This document shows positions 32,136 through 39,344 of a stretch of DNA of 64,000 nucleotides, in pieces. Below the pieces are notes generated by a model. It saw only the letters and a program-made list of their open reading frames with translations, was not told the origin of the DNA and made no database searches. The position numbers were made by a program, and so were the translations under genes. Source of the stretch: Ectothiorhodospira shaposhnikovii. Its GTDB lineage: Bacteria; Pseudomonadota; Gammaproteobacteria; Ectothiorhodospirales; Ectothiorhodospiraceae. How positions within the stretch are numbered: the first letter of the stretch is position 1; each line of letters opens with the position of its first letter. Where the stretch lies: assembly GCF_016584105.1 (NCBI RefSeq), contig NZ_NRSM01000007.1, forward strand, positions 82,165 to 146,164. Reading direction: 5' to 3'.

Positions 32136-33128
32136 ATGCTGAAGGTTTGCCCACACTGCCAGGCCCGGTTCTATGTCAGCGATTCGCTGCGTAAATTTTC
32201 CGGCGGGCAGGTCAGGTGCGGTGAATGCGGCAAGACTTTTGATATTCAGGATCCATCATCCCCCTCGCCCTTGTCCTGGGTGGAGCCATCAATCCCCACC
32301 CTCGGGGAAGACACCCCCAAACCATCTTCCCATTCCCCCTTCGAGGCAGATTCCGGGACCATTGAGAACGCCACGCAAGACGAGGGCGAGATCGTCGACT
32401 TCGACCCGCAGGCGGAGCCGAAGAGCGCTACCACCACGCCGGACCTCCCCTTACCGGTACCGATAATACCCATACTGCCCCCCCCTTCCGTCATCCCCCA
32501 TGGCAGGAGCATTCAGGCCAGCCCCGCTCCGGAAATCATTGCGCCCCAGGCATCCGTCCCCATCGCCAAGGCCGACACCGCCAATCCGGACCATCCCGCG
32601 ATGATACCGGCGGCCCTTCTCCCGGACCTGACACAGCCTGCCCCCCGGTCTCCCCCCCTCGGCAGCACCTTGATCTGGGCCCTGGCCTGCCTGACCCTGA
32701 TAGCCCTTCTGGCAGGCCAACTGGCGTACAACGAACGCGAACACCTGCTGAAACACCCCGGAGCCGAACCCTGGGTACGGCAAGCCTGCAACTGGCTGAA
32801 CTGCGATCTGCCCCCGCCGGCAGACCTGAATGCAATCCACCTGATCAACCGTCAGGTACACACTCACCCCACCTATCCAGGCGCACTCATGGTCACCGGG
32901 CGCGTGGAAAACCGTGCGAATTTCCCGCAACACTGGCCGGTCATGGAAATGGTCTTCATGGACATCATGGGTCGCCCCATCGCCGCGAGACGGCTTGCAT
33001 CCGACGCCTACCTTCTCCACCCCGCCAATGGCCTGATGCCCCCCGGAACACCCGCCGACATCAGACTGGACCTGAAAGATCCGGGCGCAGCGGCGGTATC
33101 CTACGAATTTCGTTTCCTTGCCCCCTGA
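32136..33128 (+). CDS. DUF3426 zinc-ribbon membrane protein
   Basis: The 330-residue protein opens with an MJ0042-type zinc ribbon ('CPHCQARFYV' and 'VRCGECGKTF'). An acidic/Pro-rich linker of about 150 residues and a single transmembrane helix ('LIWALACLTLIALLAGQL') follow. The C-terminal DUF3426 domain (about 215-330) includes 'VTGRVENRANFPQHWPVMEM'. The family is usually found next to prmA in gamma- and betaproteobacteria; its function is unknown. It lies 8 bases after prmA. Confidence 0.9.
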   Translation: MLKVCPHCQARFYVSDSLRKFSGGQVRCGECGKTFDIQDPSSPSPLSWVEPSIPTLGEDTPKPSSHSPFEADSGTIENATQDEGEIVDFDPQAEPKSATTTPDLPLPVPIIPILPPPSVIPHGRSIQASPAPEIIAPQASVPIAKADTANPDHPAMIPAALLPDLTQPAPRSPPLGSTLIWALACLTLIALLAGQLAYNEREHLLKHPGAEPWVRQACNWLNCDLPPPADLNAIHLINRQVHTHPTYPGALMVTGRVENRANFPQHWPVMEMVFMDIMGRPIAARRLASDAYLLHPANGLMPPGTPADIRLDLKDPGAAAVSYEFRFLAP

Positions 33129-33248
33129 CCTCTTTCAGATTTCAGACCACCTATCCCCACACATCCGGGAAAGGGGCTTTATACCCTGCCCCCCACTGGG
33201 TATCATGCTCTGTCCGGCGCAAACCACGCATCACGCCCTTTAAAGCCC

Positions 33249-34235
33249 ATGCACATCGGACCCCACACCGTCGACCCGCCACTGATCCTCGCGCCCATGG
33301 CGGGCATCACCGACCGACCCTTCCGTCAACTGTGCCGACAGCAGGGCGCCGGCCTGGCGGTGTCGGAAATGGTCCACTCGGACATGAGCCTGTGGGGGAC
33401 CACCAAATCCCGCCTGCGCCTGGACCAGGACGGCGAGATCGCCCCCCGCAGCGTCCAGATCGCCGGCTATGATCCGGGGATGATGGCCGAGGCCGCCCGG
33501 GCCGCCGTCGACCTGGGTGCCCAGATCATCGACATCAACATGGGCTGCCCCGCCCGCAAGGTGGTCAACCGCAGCGCCGGCGCCGCCCTGCTGGCCGACC
33601 CGCCCCGGGTGGCCCGTATCCTGGCGGCCGTTGTCGCCGCCGTGCCGGTCCCCGTCACCCTCAAGATCCGCCTGGGCGTCGACCGGGATCACATCAATGC
33701 CCCCGACATCGCCCGTCTGGCCCGGGATCACGGCATCCGGGCCCTCACCGTCCACGGCCGCACCCGCGCCTGCGGCTTCAAGGGGACCGTGGACTACCAG
33801 GCCATCGCCCGGGTCAGGCAGGCGGTGGACATCCCCATCATCGCCAACGGCGACATCCGCACCCCCGAGCAGGCCCGACGGGTACTGGAGATCACCGGCG
33901 CCGACGCCCTCATGATCGGCCGCGGCGCCCAGGGCCGTCCCTGGCTGTTCCGGCAAATCCAGCACTACCTGACCCACGGCGAGCACCTGCCCGACCCCAC
34001 CCCGGCCCAGGTCCATGCCCTGCTGCAGGCCCACCTGGGCCATATGTACGATTTCTACGGAGAGAACCTGGGGGTACGCACCGCCCGCAAGCACATCGGC
34101 TGGTATCTGGACGGCCGCCCCGGCGCCGCCGACTGGCGCCCCCGCATCCTGCGTGCCCCGGACCGCATCACCCAGCAACAGCTGATCACCCGCTACTTCC
34201 AGTCGCTCTGCCAAGGCGAGGAAATTGCCGCATGA
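33249..34235 (+). CDS. dusB: tRNA-dihydrouridine synthase B
   Basis: The 328-residue FMN enzyme reduces uridine in tRNA D-loops. The barrel starts 'ILAPMAGITDRPFRQLCRQQG' and has the catalytic cysteine in 'MGCPARKVV', 'VTLKIRLGVD', 'LTVHGRTRACGFKG' and 'IIANGDIRTPEQA'. The dusB-fis operon is conserved in gammaproteobacteria: fis begins 4 bases before the dusB stop. An approximately 120-base upstream spacer should hold the promoter that sets growth-rate-dependent Fis synthesis. Confidence 0.96.
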   Translation: MHIGPHTVDPPLILAPMAGITDRPFRQLCRQQGAGLAVSEMVHSDMSLWGTTKSRLRLDQDGEIAPRSVQIAGYDPGMMAEAARAAVDLGAQIIDINMGCPARKVVNRSAGAALLADPPRVARILAAVVAAVPVPVTLKIRLGVDRDHINAPDIARLARDHGIRALTVHGRTRACGFKGTVDYQAIARVRQAVDIPIIANGDIRTPEQARRVLEITGADALMIGRGAQGRPWLFRQIQHYLTHGEHLPDPTPAQVHALLQAHLGHMYDFYGENLGVRTARKHIGWYLDGRPGAADWRPRILRAPDRITQQQLITRYFQSLCQGEEIAA

Positions 34236-34483
34236 CTCACGAGATCAAGGGAGAGAGCGAAACCCTGGCCAAGGCCGTGTACCAGGCCCTGGATGACTAC
34301 TTCGCCCACCTGGACGGCCACGAACCGGACAATGTCTATCGACTGGTGATGGAGGAGGTGGAGCGCCCCCTGCTGACCTCCGTGCTCAGGCACTGCGACG
34401 GCAATCAAAGCCGGGCGGCACAGTATCTGGGGTTGAACCGGGGGACGTTGCGGAAGAAATTGCGGCAGTATGGGTTGGCGTAA
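34232..34483 (+). CDS. fis: DNA-binding protein Fis
   Basis: The 83-residue nucleoid protein ends in a helix-turn-helix ('NQSRAAQYLGLNRGTLRKKL') typical of Fis. Fis bends DNA and activates rRNA promoters in fast growth. It is slightly shorter than E. coli Fis (98). It overlaps the dusB stop codon. Confidence 0.95.
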   Translation: MTHEIKGESETLAKAVYQALDDYFAHLDGHEPDNVYRLVMEEVERPLLTSVLRHCDGNQSRAAQYLGLNRGTLRKKLRQYGLA

Positions 34484-34504
34484 GTGATCATCAGACCCGC
34501 CAGC

Positions 34505-34520
34505 AGGCCCATTACCTGCC
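34505..34520 (+). promoter_or_regulatory. Weak sigma-54-like promoter before the first acyltransferase
   Basis: AGGCCCATTACCTGCC has the invariant GG (34506-34507) and GC (34518-34519) exactly 10 bases apart, but several flanking consensus positions are missing. It would start a transcript near 34531, upstream of the acyltransferase at 34616. It is given only because the same spacing recurs upstream of the PEP-CTERM genes. Confidence 0.3.
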
Positions 34521-34615
34521 ATAATCACTCTATGTAGCCTCTGAGATTCAAGGAATGTGCCGTCCGTCTCAGCCCTGAACCCCTTGCGACGCTACCTTTG
34601 CGGAGGCCCCGGGAC

Positions 34616-35401
34616 ATGATCATCGCCAGCCGTTCTCCGGATGACCCAGATAAGGCCGCCGCACCCTCCGCTGTTGTTATGGATGCAGCAACGACGGCTC
34701 TTGGCGCACTGAATAAATGGTTCACCCTTCAGACATGTGAAATGGGCTGCAGCAACCCCAACCTCTCCGAAATATTTGCCCTGCGTTACCGCACTTACTG
34801 CGAGGAACGGGGATTCCTGCCCATATCGGAATATCCTGACGGCCTGGAAAGAGATCCCTTCGATCAACGCTCTGCCCACTTTACCGCCAGAAACACCCAG
34901 GGCAACATTGCAGGCACCGTCCGCCTGGTACTAAGCCCCGGGGGGGAACCCTTCCCATTCGAATATCACTGCCCACCCTTCGAGAATTTCCTCCCTCCAC
35001 CCGCCTCCTTGAGCGCCGAGGTATCCCGACTGGCGGTCAGCAGGAGCTATCGTCGCCGCACCGGGGACACATGGTTCGGTGTCAATGAGTCCGACGGCAT
35101 GCCAGCGCCGAAACATCTGCCAGGGCAGGAACGAAGAAGCAACTCCCCCCTCCTGGTACTTGGACTTTATCGCCAGATGTACCGCTACAGTTGCGAAAAG
35201 GGTATCCAGTACTGGTATGCCGCCATGGAAAAATCGCTGATCAGGATCCTTTCCCGGTTCGATTTCGTGTTCGAACCCATTGGGGAGGAACGCGACTATT
35301 ATGGCCCGGTGACCCCCTACCTTGCCGACCTGAGGGAAATCGAACGTCGTCTGCAGCGAACCAGGCCCGAACTACTCAGATGGTTCCAGCACGCGCCCTG
35401 A
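34616..35401 (+). CDS. PEP-CTERM/exosortase-associated LuxI-like acyltransferase 1
   Basis: The 261-residue protein has the hallmark pattern of the PEP-CTERM/exosortase-associated acyltransferase family, which is distantly related to autoinducer (LuxI) and N-acyl-amino-acid synthases. Motifs in order are 'LRYRTYCEERGFL', 'DGLERDPFDQRSAHF', 'IAGTVRLVL', 'AEVSRLAVSRSYRRR' and a C-terminal 'KSLIRILSRFDFVFEPIGE' that precedes the 'YYGPVTPYLADL' block. The start at 34616 has GGAGG 9 bases upstream; a TTG at 34598 is less likely. The adenylate-forming enzyme gene follows after 25 bases. Two paralogues lie at 43865 and 44803. The acyl donor and acceptor are unknown. Confidence 0.82.
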   Translation: MIIASRSPDDPDKAAAPSAVVMDAATTALGALNKWFTLQTCEMGCSNPNLSEIFALRYRTYCEERGFLPISEYPDGLERDPFDQRSAHFTARNTQGNIAGTVRLVLSPGGEPFPFEYHCPPFENFLPPPASLSAEVSRLAVSRSYRRRTGDTWFGVNESDGMPAPKHLPGQERRSNSPLLVLGLYRQMYRYSCEKGIQYWYAAMEKSLIRILSRFDFVFEPIGEERDYYGPVTPYLADLREIERRLQRTRPELLRWFQHAP

Positions 35402-35426
35402 TCAGGCCCTCGCAAGCGGAGTACGG

Positions 35427-36854
35427 ATGCACCGAGTAACAGACAATCTTCGGCGCACATGGAGACGCCTGCAAAGGCGCTTCCTGCTCCGGCAACTCTC
35501 CCGACAAAGACCGGAAACCCTGCGGGCCCTGTCACGTCGGCGCCTGGAGCAATGCTTTGCCCGTGCGGCCACCGGTTCGCCGGCCTATGGAACCCTGCTG
35601 CGTGAAGCTGGCCTCAACACCCACCCGATGAAGGCCGAGGCCATCCTCCGTGACGCGCCCTTGCTGGACAAAGGGAACACCTTCGGCCGTTTCCCACTAC
35701 AGGCACTGATGATTGAAGGCACGCCGCCGCAGACACTGGGCGGCATCCTGACCAGTTCCGGCCATGGAGGTGATCGTTTCGCCTTCGGCCTGACCACCCA
35801 CCGACAAATGGCGACTGGTCCCGATGCCATCGACCTGGGTTTGCAGATGGCCTTTGGCGTGGATGACCACTCCACCCTGCTGGTGAACTGCCTGCCCATG
35901 GGGGTAGTGTTCAACTCGCGCACCGTCTGCGTGGCCAACGTCAGCGTCCGTGAAGACATGGCCCTGGCCATCATCCGCCAGGCCAGCCCCCTTTTTGATC
36001 AGGTGATCCTGTGTACCGACCCCCTGTTTCTCAAGCGCCTGCTGGACCATGCCGCGGAACAGGGGTTTGACTGGTCTCAGGTCCGGCTTCAGGCGATCCT
36101 TGGCGAAGAAACGTTCAGTGAGGATTTTCGCAGCTACGCGGGAGCCAGGCTCGGCATCGACCCGGACACGCCGGAAGGCCCGATGATCGGCAGTTCCATG
36201 GGCGTGGGGGAACTGGGATTGAATCTGTTCTTCGAGACCAGGGAAACCATCGCCGCACGTCGCGCCCTGCACCGCCGGCAACCGCTGCATCCCCCGCCCT
36301 TTTTCTTCTGCTACAACCCGTTGCGCACGCTGGTGGAAATCCACGCACCGGACGACAACGGCAACGGAGAACTGGTGGTAACGGTGCTGGACCCCCAAGC
36401 CACCATTCCGCTCATTCGTTACCGCACCGGCGACACGGCCCGGTGGCCCCGGGCGGAGGATTTCAGCGACCTTCCCTGCCCGGTGGCCGAAGCCCTCCAG
36501 CATGGCCCCTTGCCCATGATCGCCCTGCAGGGGCGCGCCAAGGACCGGATCGGCTCAGGGTGGCGGGTGGATCATTTCAAGTCACTGCTGTATCGGGATC
36601 CACGGGTGGCAGACTGTGTGTCCGGTGCTTTCCGCGTCGACCCTCAGGCTCAACAATGGGAGGTACAAGTGCGCTCGGGGCTGGCAACACCATCTCCGGC
36701 GGAGGTTGCCGACCGCCTTCAGGCACTGGTCCATGCAGAGGCTGTAGACCGTCAGCGCCCCCCTCCACGGGTTCGCTGTTACCCCCATGAGGACTTCCCC
36801 TACGGGATGGGGCTGGATTACGAGCGCAAGTTCACCTATCTGCCTCGCGCCTGA
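35427..36854 (+). CDS. PaaK-like adenylate-forming enzyme (CoA ligase family)
   Basis: This 475-residue protein resembles phenylacetate-CoA ligase/coenzyme F390 synthetase enzymes. Visible are the phosphate loop 'TSSGHGGDRFAFG', the 'SSMGVGELGLN' segment (Tyr/Thr-Glu equivalent), the ribose-binding 'YRTGD', the hinge 'GRAKDRIG' and a possible C-terminal lysine in 'LDYERKFTYL'. Such enzymes activate a carboxylate as acyl-AMP and often form an acyl-CoA. It is encoded directly after a LuxI-like acyltransferase, so it may prepare its acyl donor. That pairing is inference; the substrate is unknown. Confidence 0.78.
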   Translation: MHRVTDNLRRTWRRLQRRFLLRQLSRQRPETLRALSRRRLEQCFARAATGSPAYGTLLREAGLNTHPMKAEAILRDAPLLDKGNTFGRFPLQALMIEGTPPQTLGGILTSSGHGGDRFAFGLTTHRQMATGPDAIDLGLQMAFGVDDHSTLLVNCLPMGVVFNSRTVCVANVSVREDMALAIIRQASPLFDQVILCTDPLFLKRLLDHAAEQGFDWSQVRLQAILGEETFSEDFRSYAGARLGIDPDTPEGPMIGSSMGVGELGLNLFFETRETIAARRALHRRQPLHPPPFFFCYNPLRTLVEIHAPDDNGNGELVVTVLDPQATIPLIRYRTGDTARWPRAEDFSDLPCPVAEALQHGPLPMIALQGRAKDRIGSGWRVDHFKSLLYRDPRVADCVSGAFRVDPQAQQWEVQVRSGLATPSPAEVADRLQALVHAEAVDRQRPPPRVRCYPHEDFPYGMGLDYERKFTYLPRA

Positions 36855-36886
36855 TCACCATCCCACCCCGCGGGAGAACAGACATA

Positions 36887-37825
36887 TCAGGTGCGGCGGC
36901 GACGGTTGGCGGCGAACCCCATACCCGCCAGTCCGATACCCAGCAGACCCAGCATGGCGGGCTCAGGCACGGGGATTTCCTGGGCAGTCCAGCGGGCCTG
37001 GACAAAGATCTGGGTTTGGGCCTGCTCGGCAGCCCACACCCGGAAGAACTCACCAGACTGGGGAGATGCGCCTGGATTGGTGCAGGGACCCTCTAACTCA
37101 AGCCCCGTACAGATGAGCACACCATTTCCGGGAGCCAGTTGAAAATCAATGGAGTAGAGGTAGTTATCCAGCTCAAAACTGAGGGAATCCAGCGCAATGT
37201 CCAACACGGTATAGACATCATCACAAGGAACCGTACTGCCGGTGGGATTACCTCCCGGGCAGTTCTGGGCCAGACCGGTGTTCAGGGTTTCCCAATAGCT
37301 CACCCGGGTCACGGCATCCAGGTCTTCCAGCAACATACTGTCAAGACTGAAGGTTGAATCAGAAAAAACCCGGAAATTGCCGAGAATATCGGCGATCCAG
37401 AGGGGGTTTGGCACATTGCTGTTCAGTGGAACGGTCAGAACCTGATTCACCTGGGTCAACTGATCAATAGTCCACCACTGCCCCTGGGTCCACCCCGCAC
37501 CTTGAAAAGACGGGCTGTTGGCGGAGGTGAATGACCCGATGGTCAGTGAACTGGTCGCGCCACCATTCATGGAGGAACTCCAAGCCAGCTGCTCGAAGGT
37601 ATTCGCGGAACCAGGAGGGGTACCGACCGGGTTATTGGCGCTCAGGGTCAGACCGGTATTTGACGGATTGAAAAATGTCTCGGTATTACCATCGTTCTGG
37701 GGGTCAAGCCAGCCGGCGGCCTGCACGAAATACAGCTGAGTCAGCGGTGCGGCGCTGGCGGTGCCGACCAGTGCCCCTGCCGCAAGCACCGATGCCAGAG
37801 CAGTGATTTTAAATGATGTTTTCAT
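36887..37825 (-). CDS. PEP-CTERM sorted surface protein 1
   Basis: The 312-residue protein has a signal peptide ('ITALASVLAAGALVGTASA') and a C-terminal PEP-CTERM sorting signal: 'VPEPAMLGLLGIGLAGMGF' followed by 'RRRR'. Such proteins are cut near the PEP motif by an exosortase and released to the surface or matrix. The body is low in charge and rich in Asn, Thr, Ser and Gly, with no catalytic motif. A sigma-54 type promoter lies about 60-70 bases upstream. No exosortase gene is in the window. The gene points towards, and ends 33 bases from, the adenylate-forming enzyme gene. Confidence 0.92.
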   Translation of the reverse strand: MKTSFKITALASVLAAGALVGTASAAPLTQLYFVQAAGWLDPQNDGNTETFFNPSNTGLTLSANNPVGTPPGSANTFEQLAWSSSMNGGATSSLTIGSFTSANSPSFQGAGWTQGQWWTIDQLTQVNQVLTVPLNSNVPNPLWIADILGNFRVFSDSTFSLDSMLLEDLDAVTRVSYWETLNTGLAQNCPGGNPTGSTVPCDDVYTVLDIALDSLSFELDNYLYSIDFQLAPGNGVLICTGLELEGPCTNPGASPQSGEFFRVWAAEQAQTQIFVQARWTAQEIPVPEPAMLGLLGIGLAGMGFAANRRRRT

Positions 37826-37882
37826 CTACGATCTCCTTCACGGAATAGGGGCACGAAGAATCGGCCTTACACACGCACCACC

Positions 37883-37898
37883 AGCAAAAAGCAGACCA
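37883..37898 (-). promoter_or_regulatory. Sigma-54 promoter of PEP-CTERM gene 1
   Basis: On the minus strand TGGTCTG-CTTT-TTGCT has the invariant GG (37897-37896) and GC (37885-37884) spaced by 10 bases, a full TTGC at -12 and T-rich spacer. Transcription would start near 37872, giving a leader of about 47 bases. PEP-CTERM genes are known targets of the PrsK/PrsR-RpoN pathway, and prsR/prsK are in this window. Confidence 0.7.
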
Positions 37899-37940
37899 AA
37901 AACAAAAATACAAATGTGATCAAAATCTTATAATCAGGAA

Positions 37941-38010
37941 AAAAAAACCACACTCGCAACCTGCTCTAATTCGTAAAAAAGACCGACACGCAAAAAACCA
38001 CACCACTCGG
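37941..38010 (-). promoter_or_regulatory. Possible activator sites upstream of the sigma-54 promoter
   Basis: Two copies of a motif read on the minus strand as CGAGTG(GT)GTGGTTTTTT, at 38010-37992 and 37957-37941, lie about 45 and 95 bases upstream of the -24 element. This is a typical position for enhancer sites of a sigma-54 activator. A related ACCACATTC occurs 50 bases upstream of the other PEP-CTERM promoter. Assignment to PrsR is inference. Confidence 0.35.
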
Positions 38011-38060
38011 TCCCCCTGAATCAGCCACTCCGTGTTCCGAATCCTTCATCCTCATACTCT

Positions 38061-38133
38061 GAGTCATTCCCGCACAAGCGGGAATCCAGTGACAAACTGA
38101 AAATTCCTGACTCCCACGTGCGCGGGAGGTGGC
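38061..38133. repeat. REP-like palindrome pair, copy 3
   Basis: The first unit is GTCATTCCCGCACAAGCGGG followed by AATCCAG (38063-38089). The second, inverted, unit (38103-38133) is degenerate. This is the third intergenic pair in the window with the ATTCCC-N8-GGGAAT core. Confidence 0.75.
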
Positions 38134-38221
38134 GCTGGAAAACTCGGCCTTTGTTTCCTTTTGCGAATACACCAGATAAGCAACGCCATTGATGACGTTA
38201 TGCTTTTTCCGGTAGCCATCA

Positions 38222-38323
38222 ATGAACTACCTGGACGGCAAGCCTTACAAGGAGCGCAAAGGCTATACTGGTCAGGAACAATCCTCAGAACCACCACTTG
38301 AGCGTCGGGAACCTGCGGGGTAA
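38222..38323 (+). CDS. Small open reading frame before the RND adaptor (33 aa)
   Basis: An ATG-initiated frame encodes 33 residues beginning 'MNYLDGKPYKERKGYTGQE' and stops 4 bases before the adaptor start codon. The composition (Lys, Tyr, Gly-rich, hydrophilic) looks protein-like and the stop position would suit translational coupling. However, the ribosome site is poor and an in-frame stop lies only 9 bases upstream of the ATG. It may be a leader peptide, a gene remnant or chance. I do not recognise it. Confidence 0.25.
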   Translation: MNYLDGKPYKERKGYTGQEQSSEPPLERREPAG

Positions 38324-38327
38324 CACC

Positions 38328-39344
38328 ATGATTCGAGGCCTGTATAGTGTTTGCCTCATGACCTGCCTGGCCCTAGCCATGGACGTAGCCATGGCCGGAG
38401 AAAAACCCGTCACCACCCGTACATTGGACGACCTTGGATTCCAACCGATACGCAGTGCCCCGGCAACCACAGTCAGCCTCAACGATACCCGCGTGAGTGC
38501 CGAAATCCATGGTGTGCTGCAGGAAGTGGTCGTGCGCGTGGGGGAAGTGGTGAGAGCTGACGCCCTGCTTGCAAGGCTTGATTGCGAGGAACACAGCCTG
38601 GACCTCCAGCAGGTCCGGGCCACAACACAGGCCGCACGGGCGGACGCAGAATTTGCCCAGTTTCAGTTGGGAAGGGCTCAGGAGCTGGCCCGCCGACAGG
38701 CCGTGTCCGCGGAGCTCCTGAACGAGCGTCAGGCCCAGGCCTTGCGCACCCGGGCCGAAGTGCTGCGGCTGGAGGCCGCCACCCGTTCCGCCCAGCGACG
38801 CGTCAACCTCTGTGAAATCCGTGCCCCCTTCGACGCCGTGGTCATCGAGCGTCTGGGCAGTGTCGGCGAACTGGTGCAGGCCGGCACCCCCATCGCACGA
38901 ATTTTGGACGCCGGGGACCTGGAAGTCAGCGGTAATATCCAGCAGCAGGACCTGCCTGCCCTTCAGGCCGCGGGAGAAATCCGTTTCGTGGCGGCGGGTG
39001 TGCATTACCCGGTGGAGTTACGTGCTGTTTCTCCCGTGGTGGATCAGCGACTTCGAAGCGTGGATGTACGGTTTGTGTTCACCCATGAAGCAGCTCTGCC
39101 CGGGCAGGTGGGACGTATCGAATGGGTTTCAGGGCTGCGTCACGCGCCCGCCGACCTGCTGGTAAGGCGAGAAAACGCCCTGGGAATCTTTGTGGAAGAG
39201 GATGGCAGAGCCAGGTTCATACTCGCTCCCGGCGTCAGGGAGGGGCAACCCCCTCCGATGGACTTGCCCGGAGATACCCGACTGATCGTCGATGGGCGCT
39301 TTGGCCTGCGTGACGGAGACTCCGTCCGGATCATCGAGCGCTGA
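38328..39344 (+). CDS. RND efflux periplasmic adaptor
   Basis: The 338-residue protein has a signal peptide (cleavage after 'DVAMA'), a lipoyl half ('GVLQEVVVRVGEVVRADALLARLD'), a coiled-coil hairpin (about 80-150, including the RLS-like 'ELLNERQAQALR'), the second lipoyl half ('IRAPFDAVVIERLGSVGELVQAG') and a beta-barrel/membrane-proximal domain. It links an RND pump to an outer-membrane duct. Its stop overlaps the pump start by one base. No TolC partner is encoded next to it, but a TolC-like gene lies at 23788. Confidence 0.87.
   Translation: MIRGLYSVCLMTCLALAMDVAMAGEKPVTTRTLDDLGFQPIRSAPATTVSLNDTRVSAEIHGVLQEVVVRVGEVVRADALLARLDCEEHSLDLQQVRATTQAARADAEFAQFQLGRAQELARRQAVSAELLNERQAQALRTRAEVLRLEAATRSAQRRVNLCEIRAPFDAVVIERLGSVGELVQAGTPIARILDAGDLEVSGNIQQQDLPALQAAGEIRFVAAGVHYPVELRAVSPVVDQRLRSVDVRFVFTHEAALPGQVGRIEWVSGLRHAPADLLVRRENALGIFVEEDGRARFILAPGVREGQPPPMDLPGDTRLIVDGRFGLRDGDSVRIIER

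Larger units (their letters stand above)
37826..38327. other. Divergent region between PEP-CTERM gene 1 and the RND adaptor
   Basis: This 502-base AT-rich region contains the sigma-54-like promoter of the PEP-CTERM gene (37883-37898), two A-tract repeats (37941-37957 and 37992-38010), a REP-like pair (38061-38133) and a small open frame of 33 codons (38222-38323) ending just before the adaptor start. No clear sigma-70 promoter for the adaptor is visible, though a TATACT occurs at about 38263-38268. Confidence 0.55.
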
